This document shows positions 1 through 10,400 of a stretch of 64,000 nucleotides of DNA, piece after piece. A model generated the notes under the pieces. That model was not told where the DNA came from and did no database searches. It worked only from the letters and a program-made list of their open reading frames with translations. Source of the DNA: Pterobdella sp. o SKG-2022 (lineage: Eukaryota; Annelida; Clitellata; Hirudinida; Piscicolidae); NCBI GenBank assembly GCA_964035795.1, contig OZ038321.1, forward strand, positions 1 to 64,000, given 5' to 3'. How positions within the stretch are numbered: position 1 is the stretch's first letter; each line of letters starts with the position of its first letter. Made by a program: the position numbers and the translations under genes.

Positions 1-3000
1 CCTAACCCTAACCCTAACCCTAACCCTAACCCTAACCCTAACCCTAACCCTAACCCTACCACCTAACCCTAACCCTAACCCTAACCCTAACCCTAACCCT
101 AACCCTAACCCTAACCCTAACCCTAACCCTAACCCTAACCCTAACCCTAACCCTAACCCTAACCCTAACCCTAACCCTAACCCTAACCCTAACCCTAACC
201 CTAACCCTAACCCTAACCCTAACCCTAACCTAACCCTAACCCTAACCCTAACCCTAACCCTAACCCTAACCCTAACCCTAACCCTAACCCTAACCCTAAC
301 CCTAACCCTAACCCTAACCCTAACCCTAACCCTAACCCTAACCTAACCCTAACCCTAACCCTAACCCTAACCCTAACCCTAACCCTAACCCTAACCCTAA
401 CCCTAACCCTAACCCTAACCCTAACCCTAACCCTAACCCTAACCCTAACCCTAACCCTAACCCTAACCCTAACCCTAACCCTAACCTAACCTAACCCTAA
501 CCCTAACCCTAACCCTAACCCTAACCCTAACCCTAACCCTAACCCTAACCCTAACCCTAACCCTAACCCTAACCCTAACCCTAACCCTAACCCTAACCCT
601 AACCCTAACCCTAACCCTAACCCTAACCCTAACCCTAACCCTAACCCTAACCCTAACCCTAACCCTAACCCTAACCCTAACCCTAACCCTAACCCTAACC
701 CTAACCCTAACCCTAACCCTAACCCTAACCCTAACCCTAACCCTAACCCTAACCCTAACCCTAACCCTAACCCTAACCCTAACCCTAACCCTAACCCTAA
801 CCTAACCCTAACCCTAACCCTAACCCTAACCCTAACCCTAACCCTAACCCTAACCCTAACCCTAACCTAACCCTAACCCTAACCCTAACCCTAACCCTAA
901 CCCTAACCCTAACCCTAACCCTAACCCTAACCCTAACCCTAACCCTAACCCTAACCCTAACCCTAACCCTAACCCTAACCCTAACCCTAACCCTAACCCT
1001 AACCCTAACCCTAACCCTAACCCTAACCCTAACCCTAACCCTAACCCTAACCCTAACCCTAACCCTAACCCTAACCCTAACCCTAACCCTAACCCTAACC
1101 CTAACCCTAACCCTAACCCTAACCCTAACCCTAACCCTAACCCTAACCCTAACCCTAACCCTAACCCTAACCCTAACCCTAACCCTAACCCTAACCCTAA
1201 CCCTAACCCTAACCCTAACCCTAACCCTAACCCTAACCCTAACCCTAACCCTAACCCTAACCCTAACCCTAACCCTAACCCTAACCCTAACCCTAACCCT
1301 AACCCTAACCCTAACCTAACCCTAACCCTAACCCTAACCCTAACCCTAACCCTAACCCTAACCCTAACCCTAACCCTAACCCTAACCCTAACCCTAACCC
1401 TAACCCTAACCCTAACCCAACCTAACCCTAACCCTAACCCTAACCCTAACCCTAACCCTAACCCTAACCCTAACCCTAACCCTAACCCTAACCCTAACCC
1501 TAACCCTAACCCTAACCCTAACCCTAACCCTAACCCTAACCCTAACCCTAACCCTAACCCTAACCCTAACCCTAACCCTAACCCTAACCCTAACCCTAAC
1601 CCTAACCCTAACCCTAACCCTAACCCTAACCCTAACCCTAACCCTAACCCTAACCCTAACCCTAACCCTAACCCTAACCCTAACCCTAACCCTAACCCTA
1701 ACCCTAACCCTAACCCTAACCCTAACCCTAACCCTAACCCTAACCCTAACCCTAACCCTAACCCTAACCCTAACCCTAACCCTAACCCTAACCCTAACCC
1801 TAACCCTAACCCTAACCCTAACCCTAACCCTAACCCTAACCCTAACCCTAACCCTAACCCTAACCCTAACCCTAACCCTAACCCTAACCCTAACCCTAAC
1901 CCTAACCCTAACCCTAACCCTAACCCTAACCCTAACCCTAACCCTAACCCTAACCCTAACCCTAACCCTAACCCTAACCCTAACCCTAACCCTAACCCTA
2001 ACCCTAACCCTAACCCTAACCCTAACCCTAACCCTAACCCTAACCCTAACCCTAACCCTAACCCTAACCCTAACCCTAACCCTAACCCTAACCCTAACCC
2101 TAACCCTAACCCTAACCCTAACCCTAACCCTAACCCTAACCCTAACCCTAACCCTAACCCTAACCCTAACCCTAACCCTAACCCTAACCCTAACCCTAAC
2201 CCTAACCCTAACCCTAACCCTAACCCTAACCCTAACCCTAACCCTAACCCTAACCCTAACCCTAACCCTAACCCTAACCCTAACCCTAACCCTAACCCTA
2301 ACCCTAACCCTAACCCTAACCCTAACCCTAACCCTAACCCTAACCCTAACCCTAACCCTAACCCTAACCCTAACCCTAACCCTAACCCTAACCCTAACCC
2401 TAACCCTAACCCTAACCCTAACCCTAACCCTAACCCTAACCCTAACCCTAACCCTAACCCTAACCCTAACCCTAACCCTAACCCTAACCCTAACCCTAAC
2501 CCTAACCCTAACCCTAACCCTAACCCTAACCCTAACCCTAACCCTAACCCTAACCCTAACCCTAACCCTAACCCTAACCCTAACCCTAACCCTAACCCTA
2601 ACCCTAACCCTAACCCTAACCCTAACCCTAACCCTAACCCTAACCCTAACCCTAACCCTAACCCTAACCCTAACCCTAACCCTAACCCTAACCCTAACCC
2701 TAACCCTAACCCTAACCCTAACCCTAACCCTAACCCTAACCCTAACCCTAACCCTAACCCTAACCCTAACCCTAACCCTAACCCTAACCCTAACCCTAAC
2801 CCTAACCCTAACCCTAACCCTAACCCTAACCCTAACCCTAACCCTAACCCTAACCCTAACCCTAACCCTAACCCTAACCCTAACCCTAACCCTAACCCTA
2901 ACCCTAACCCTAACCCTAACCCTAACCCTAACCCTAACCCTAACCCTAACCCTAACCCTAACCCTAACCCTAACCCTAACCCTAACCCTAACCCTAACCC

Positions 3001-4310
3001 TAACCCTAACCCTAACCCTAACCCTAACCCTAACCCTAACCCTAACCCTAACCCTAACCCTAACCCTAACCCTAACCCTAACCCTAACCCTAACCCTAAC
3101 CCTAACCCTAACCCTAACCCTAACCCTAACCCTAACCCTAACCCTAACCCTAACCCTAACCCTAACCCTAACCCTAACCCTAACCCTAACCCTAACCCTA
3201 ACCCTAACCCTAACCCTAACCCTAACCCTAACCCTAACCCTAACCCTAACCCTAACCCTAACCCTAACCCTAACCCTAACCCTAACCCTAACCCTAACCC
3301 TAACCCTAACCCTAACCCTAACCCTAACCCTAACCCTAACCCTAACCCTAACCCTAACCCTAACCCTAACCCTAACCCTAACCCTAACCCTAACCCTAAC
3401 CCTAACCCTAACCCTAACCCTAACCCTAACCCTAACCCTAACCCTAACCCTAACCCTAACCCTAACCCTAACCCTAACCCTAACCCTAACCCTAACCCTA
3501 ACCCTAACCCTAACCCTAACCCTAACCCTAACCCTAACCCTAACCCTAACCCTAACCCTAACCCTAACCCTAACCCTAACCCTAACCCTAACCCTAACCC
3601 TAACCCTAACCCTAACCCTAACCCTAACCCTAACCCTAACCCTAACCCTAACCCTAACCCTAACCCTAACCCTAACCCTAACCCTAACCCTAACCCTAAC
3701 CCTAACCCTAACCCTAACCCTAACCCTAACCCTAACCCTAACCCTAACCCTAACCCTAACCCTAACCCTAACCCTAACCCTAACCCTAACCCTAACCCTA
3801 ACCCTAACCCTAACCCTAACCCTAACCCTAACCCTAACCCTAACCCTAACCCTAACCCTAACCCTAACCCTAACCCTAACCCTAACCCTAACCCTAACCC
3901 TAACCCTAACCCTAACCCTAACCCTAACCCTAACCCTAACCCTAACCCTAACCCTAACCCTAACCCTAACCCTAACCCTAACCCTAACCCTAACCCTAAC
4001 CCTAACCCTAACCCTAACCCTAACCCTAACCCTAACCCTAACCCTAACCCTAACCCTAACCCTAACCCTAACCCTAACCCTAACCCTAACCCTAACCCTA
4101 ACCCTAACCCTAACCCTAACCCTAACCCTAACCCTAACCCTAACCCTAACCCTAACCCTAACCCTAACCCTAACCCTAACCCTAACCCTAACCCTAACCC
4201 TAACCCTAACCCTAACCCTAACCCTAACCCTAACCCTAACCCTAACCCTAACCCTAACCCTAACCCTAACCCTAACCCTAACCCTAACCCTAACCCTAAC
4301 CCTAACCCTA
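1..4310. repeat. Telomeric array (CCCTAA)n
   Basis: An uninterrupted run of the CCCTAA hexamer lies at the left edge, with the C-rich strand reading 5' to 3' into the chromosome. This is the orientation expected at a left chromosome end with TTAGGG telomeres. From about 1430 to 4310 the array is perfect. The first 1.4 kb has roughly ten deviations: a CCCTACCACC unit near 55-64, CCTAA pentamers near 230, 341, 485-493, 800, 865 and 1315, and a CCCAACC near 1417. The array ends abruptly at 4310 in non-repeat sequence. Confidence 0.99.
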
Positions 4311-5288
4311 AAACCATAATCCTAAAAAAAGGTTCTTTTTGGACTGGCGTATTAACTGTCAATGAAGAAGAATTTATATACGTTTAGGTGTTTGTGTGTA
4401 TGCACGCACATGTCCACAAGCACACCTACATCTCTATAAATATACTTGAAGACAGGCAAACACACGCCCCTTGAAATAAACTACGAGGTAGAAGTTGCAT
4501 CCGCTTTTCGATCCATAAATACTTCCACACCACTTGCCACATGAAGAACAACATTAAAAGTATCTTCATGCATGCGTGCATCTCTGTGTTTGTATGTTTG
4601 TCTTTTGTATGTGAGTTTCTATGTTTGTCTTGTATGTGTGTTTAATAGACTGACCTGTGTCGGTAGTCTGAACTTTTTTTTTTGCGGGATATTCGAACAA
4701 AAGCAACACCATCAACAAAATCGCTCCAGTCACCCGACTATTGACCATTTGTTAGTACGTCAAGTCATGCAGGTTTTTGGGACACAAACGAAAGTTCAAA
4801 TTCTCTTTTCCCAGTGTCATTATACTGGCAGCTTTCTCGTGGTACAAAATAATGCCCGGGGAATTGCTCGAGTAACTCTGACGGTCATTCCTTTTTTTTT
4901 GTGCATCTGCTTAAACATGGATGTAGGAATTAAACATTGTTGAATCTAAATTGCTTATGCTACTTTCACAAAACCATTTTTTCTGACTATAAAAACCCTC
5001 ACGAGTTATTTCACATCCTCATCAAATAATTAGTTGTCTTCTTTCAATAAATCTACCAAAAAATCAACTCGACGCAGTAACTGCGCACATTAAGACCATT
5101 TCACTAGCCAACCGACCCTCGCTTCACCGTCTTTTGAACTCGAAAACATGCTGTACGTACAACGAAGCCTTCAATTCTGATGCTTTGTTTAGCCTTATCT
5201 TTGATTATTGACTGAGATTGTTTGTGTTTATTTCGACCCTCAAATTATTATAATAATGTTAGACTGACAACTGATTTTATTGAAAAAT
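4311..5288. other. Subtelomeric spacer, no gene recognised
   Basis: About 1 kb separates the telomere from the P0 stop codon. It holds short CA/TG-rich stretches near 4385-4435 and 4570-4645 and no protein I recognise. The only longer open frames (4572-4943 plus, 4566-4748 minus) are low-complexity and opposed, with no splice or homology support. The minus-strand AATAAA of the P0 gene is at 5276-5281. Confidence 0.6.
5276..5281 (-). terminator. Poly(A) signal of the P0 gene
   Basis: On the minus strand AATAAA follows the P0 TGA by only a few bases. Its position supports KEAASA as the true end of the protein. Confidence 0.7.
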
Positions 5289-6585
5289 TCAAGCAGAGGC
5301 AGCCTCTTTAATGGACTCAACCTCGGAAAAGGTGATGTCACTGACTAAAGCTATGGATGCAAGGTTCTTGAAGGAGTTGACAATAGAGTGAGGAACAGAT
5401 GCCAGAGTGGGGTATCCAATGGCCAATGAGATGCTGGCAATCTTCAAAACATCCTCCATCAACTTGGCCTTCAAATCATCATCAGTGATGTTCAGGACGC
5501 TCAAGTCAAACAAGGTGCCATTGTCATACACTGTGTAAAAAGGTAGAGACTGAAAGCAAGATCATAGACAAAACCAAACAACAAACCTTTCTCAATGACA
5601 AGCCCATATGAGAATGGAGTGATGCCCAACATCTGAAGCAGAGTGGCTTCAGAGGCACCTACTTTGTCACCCAACTTGATCAACTTGACATCATTCAAGA
5701 TTTCAATGGTTCCCTTTGAAATCTTCGTCTGGATGGCAAGAGCCTGGAAGAAGGAAGTCTTCTCAGGTCCCAAAGTGGTTGCTTGTGCAGGCACTGTCAC
5801 ATCGAGAGGAGCCACTGTTCCTGCCTTAGCTGGAGCCCCTACCTGCAATGGTGTCATAGTTATGGGGCACATGTTGCAAGAAGAATGGAATACAATAATG
5901 GAGCATGACAAACCTTGTTTTCCTCAATGATTTTTCTCACATCCGACAATTCTCCCTTGGTGAATACCATACCCACATTGCCCTTGATGCATGGCAACAA
6001 CCTGTCATAACATTTACATCAATGAACACTGCAAGATACAACTATAAGCACAAACTTTTCAAGGTTGGGGTTGTTTTCAATGTGCCCTCTGATGGCCTTC
6101 CTCATCATGGTGTTCTTGCCCATCAACACTACAGCCTGCCCTCTCAAGGCAATTCTGATCCTTTGCATCTGCTTTGAACCCACATTGTCCGCTCCAACAA
6201 TGAAACAACGAGGGTAATCGTCCAACAATTTCTGTTTGAAAAGTTTCAATTAGTAAAAATAACACAGTGTTCCAACCACAAAAACACAGATAATCAAGAA
6301 TGAAAAGAAGCAATGTAATGTCCGTTTGAAGCATTAGTGATGCAACATCACATGGTACACCAAACAGGAATTTATCTAACACGTCAGAATCATCCATACC
6401 TCACAATGGGACTTGGTGCCCGAGATACGAACTCCATTGTACGTGTATATATGAATAAATATATATCAATTTACATATCAGTTTCCAATGACAAAATGAA
6501 TAATGAGGTAAAAGGGAAAATAGGAACGTACGATGATCTTGACGAAGTATCCAGCCTTCCACGTTCCACGATCCTCCTTGACCAT
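5289..6585 (-). CDS. RPLP0: 60S acidic ribosomal protein P0, lacking the acidic C-terminal tail
   Basis: P0 anchors the ribosomal stalk on 28S rRNA and carries P1/P2 dimers. Five exons join in frame: 6585-6532, 6231-6056, 6001-5914, 5842-5587 and 5530-5289, giving 271 residues. The introns are 300, 54, 71 and 56 bp. The start [18 protein letters not shown] matches the family N-terminus. The rRNA-binding region includes [14 protein letters not shown] and [31 protein letters not shown] and [13 protein letters not shown] lie further on. The frame stops after KEAASA, about where other P0 proteins begin the alanine-rich hinge and acidic tail, so about 45 residues are missing, including the SDDDMGFGLFD-type end. 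AATAAA follows the stop within 10 bp, so a further exon is unlikely. All other exons are intact. It could be a tail-less paralogue rather than the only P0. Confidence 0.93.
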
Positions 6586-7410
6586 CTTGTGATTCAGGGA
6601 TTTATTTTAAGGATCTTCTGCAAGTTTCAAAATATTTTATTCATATTTTTATTCAAAAAAGCAAATATCAGTTTAAAATTTTATCAAAATTATATAAAAT
6701 GTATTTTTCCCCTATTTTCAAGCGGCCGAGTCCACAAGTCCGAAAAAATCATTCAAAATGTTAAAAAAAGCAAAAATATGTATCAATAATCTTTAAAATT
6801 TTCTAAAATAAACAAGAAGTTAAAAAATACTATAAAACGTGCGCACCTAACAAATTCAAATGGGAAAAGGAAGCTCGAGTGCTATTATAAACATTGACAT
6901 TCACAAAATTTTTTTGAATATTTACAGTTATCATTAAAACAATTTAATTAGTATTATATTTTTTAAAATCATTAAAAAGTTGATAAAATCAAACAATTTT
7001 TTGAGAATGCATTTGGAAAAACCGTATTATACAAAATAAATCATTAAGTTTAAATTATTAAACGATTATTGTAGAATAATATTTAATATAAAGCTAAAAT
7101 AAATTAAAATATTATATAACTTCTTTCTTTTTCAAAAAGGTATATTATCTGTTGAATAATTAAAATTTTCTAAAACTCAAATAATATAATATTATTTTTT
7201 CCAAAAGCTACAATAAAATCAATATAATTTCAGTACACTAAAATTATATCCAAATAATAAATTTTATAGTTCTTTCACTTGAAAAAGTACTATCTTAAAT
7301 TTACTTTTGGACTCACAAATCTATAATTATATTACAAATATATACATATTGAAGCTTGAATACTTCGCAGACGTGCCTATTTAATGTTTTAATCTTTGAA
7401 TTTTAGAAAA
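6586..7410. promoter_or_regulatory. Divergent intergenic region between P0 and aldo-keto reductase
   Basis: This 825-bp AT-rich spacer lies between two start codons that point away from each other, so it should hold both promoters. It is mostly A/T runs. No TATA box or other element stands out enough to call. Confidence 0.5.
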
Positions 7411-10400
7411 ATGACTCAATTATTTGAACTGAATAATGGTGTAAAAATGCCTGTGATTTCAGGTTTCAAACTTTTTTTGATGATGATTTACTTGAATTTT
7501 TAACTATTTATGAATTATCAACTATTGAGCAGTCGGCACCTACTTAATAAAATCTCGAGAAGAGATTTTTGCTGTTGTTGACAATGCTTTAAGAATTGGT
7601 TACAGATCATTTGGTAGTTGCATTCTTAACATCATTATCTACATGATATACTTATCGGCACACTCACTTAGATAACACCATCATACCCCCTTCATTCATC
7701 ACTACCACATCTACCTCATTCATAACCACCCTACCATCAGATGCCTCTCATTCTATCTACTCATTCTAATCCATTCACCATCAGACACTGCTCGAGTATA
7801 CAACAATGAGCATCACATAGGAGAAGCTTTAAAGCAATTTCTTCCCAAATACAATCTCTGCAGGGAAGATGTCTTCATCACCAGCAAGCTTGGTAACTAC
7901 TCAATAATCTCTCAATTTCTCATAATTTTATTCACTATTAACTATTTGGAGTATAAAAATCTAGTTTTTAATTATTTTTCAGTAAGTTATTAAAACTCAG
8001 TACCCTTATAGTATATTTATAACTATTTTGTTTTTAATGGATGTTTTCAAGTACATATTAAGGTTGTAGACTGTAGTGATATGATTATATGTTGATTTAC
8101 TCATGATTTGATGTTTGCATTTAAATTTGTATTTAATTTAGCTGGTTAGATAATTCAGACACGTTTGGTTGTTTATTGTGTTTATTTCTTTAATTTTTCT
8201 TTTGAATTGTTACTTGTATAATTGTATGGGTCCTATTCCCAAAAATTTTCTTAGGTAATTTAAGGTTAAAATTTATTTATGTCTATATCAAAATTTCATT
8301 TTATATAGTTCTTAAAATTTCTCACGTAGCCTAAGAGTGAAGCCGTTGAAGGCCCAACATTTCTTCTCGAGTTCAAATTCCACATAGGATTTTTTTTTTC
8401 TTTAATTTTCATCCAGAAAAGCCTAATCCCAAACTTAGTATTATTATTTTTAACTCATTATAATAATAATATTAATAAAAAGTGATAAATATCCGCAATT
8501 GACTTCCAATCAAAATTTTACCAAAGAAACAATTATTGTCATGTTGTATTATACTTTAGCTTATTTTAAGGCTAATTATTCACAATTTAACTTTTTATTT
8601 TGTATAATTTTATATTATTTACTTTAAATTTTTTTATATTATTTATGGTATCCAATGTTATTCTATTGATGAAGGTCTTCGAAAAGGTTATTGAGGAAGA
8701 AATTAGAAGACAGGTAAGTATTGACTCAATGCAGTTCGGGTTCATGCAAGGTAGAAGTACCATCGATGCTATTTTCATAGCTCAACAGTTGCAAGAAAGG
8801 TATCTTGGCAATAAGAAAAAACTGTACTTTGCCTTTGTTGACCTAGAAAAAGCCTTCAATAGAGTTCCAAGAGAAGTCATTAGGTGGTCCTTGAGGAAGC
8901 TTGGGGTGATGGAGTGGTTAGTAACGATGGTCATGGCTATGTACTCAGGTAGCAAGAGTAGAGTCAGAATAAATAATGTGCTGTGTAACAAGTTCAGTGT
9001 GAAGGTTGGTGTCCACTAAGGTTCTGTACTGAGTCCTTTACTCTTCATCATTGTTCTAGAAGCGCTATCCAGTGAGTGCAGAAATAGGTCCGTGTGGGAA
9101 TTGTTGTATGCTGATGACTTAGTGATTATTGCTAAAAGTCTGAAAGAGTTAGAGGACAGTTACTGTTCTTGGAAAAACAGTATTGAAAGCAAGGGTCTTA
9201 GAGTGAACATGAAAAAAACGAAGGTTATGATCAGTGCTCTAAATCATGGTCCAAGTTTCCAGTCTGGAAAACACTCTTGTGGAGTGTGTTTTAAAGGTGT
9301 TAGAGTCAGCTCTATACTTTGCACTTTATGTAACCACTGGGTTCACAAACGCTGTAGTGGCCTAAAAAACAAATTGGCTTCTGCCATAAACTTCAAATGT
9401 AAGGCGTGTTTAGATCCTCAAGTTAGTGATGATGATTATAAGGCCGTTTAACTTGATGGAAATAAATATGAAGTGGTTAACCAATTTTGTTATCTAGGAG
9501 ATATGATTAGTGCCGGTGGTGGAGCTGAAGCTAGTACGATTGCCCGTGTATGTAATGAGGTATTTATAAAGCGATTTTCCTTATAGATAAAGCGCTTGCT
9601 ACAAATTTAATGTAGCGAAAACACACTGTGGAACAGGTGCTAATTGTCGGCCCACGGGGGACCGAACCCGGTAACTTTAGATAATTATTCTAATGCTCAA
9701 CCATTGAGCTATAGGGGCCGACAAGGTAAGGTCTGGTTGAAAGAGTTTTAGGGTACTGTTACCTCTATTAGCCAGTCGGGTCATTTCACTTAAAACAAAA
9801 AGGCTTTTATATGCTGCTTGCGTCAGGAGTGTTATGGTTTATGGTAGTGAGACCTGGCCTCTTAAGGTGGAAGATATTACTAGAATATCCAGAGCTGATA
9901 AGATGATCATCAGGTGGATGCGCAATCTAAGCTTAAAGGATGGCAGATCATCAGATAAATTGAGGGACAGACTGGGAATTCCAGACATCACTGAGGTGCT
10001 ACGCAAAATAGACTGAGGTGGCTTGGACATGTAATGAGGATGGATGCTGGTAACCCAGCAAGTGCTTGTAGGCACGTCGTGGTAGAGGGTAGGCGAGAAC
10101 AAGGTAGACCAAGAAAAAGATGGTCCCAATTAATAAGCTACGATCTTAGAAGAATGAAGCTCAATCCTAATCTTGCCCAAGATCGTAGATTGGGGAGAAG
10201 AGCCATTATGAGACCCCGTCCAACCCATGCTAGCATGGAAATGGACGCAAAACAATGCTGATGATGATTAACCAACCTCAACCTCTCACCACATCTTAGG
10301 GCCTGCAGATCAAGGAAGAGAAGGAGTAGTGAAGGCATGTGAGACATCTCTGTCACAACTACAAACCACCTACATTGACCTCTACCTCATTCACTGGCCT

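Noticed and set aside
862..4362. 1166-codon minus-strand frame of alternating Leu-Gly (and Val-Arg)
   Set aside because: It is the telomere repeat read in frame and not a gene.
4566..4943. Opposed short open frames in the subtelomeric spacer
   Set aside because: Low complexity, overlapping on both strands, and no splice or family support.
9641..9721. Working tRNA-Ile(AAT) gene
   Set aside because: The arms only partly fit, the acceptor is irregular and it is the head of a SINE inside a LINE.
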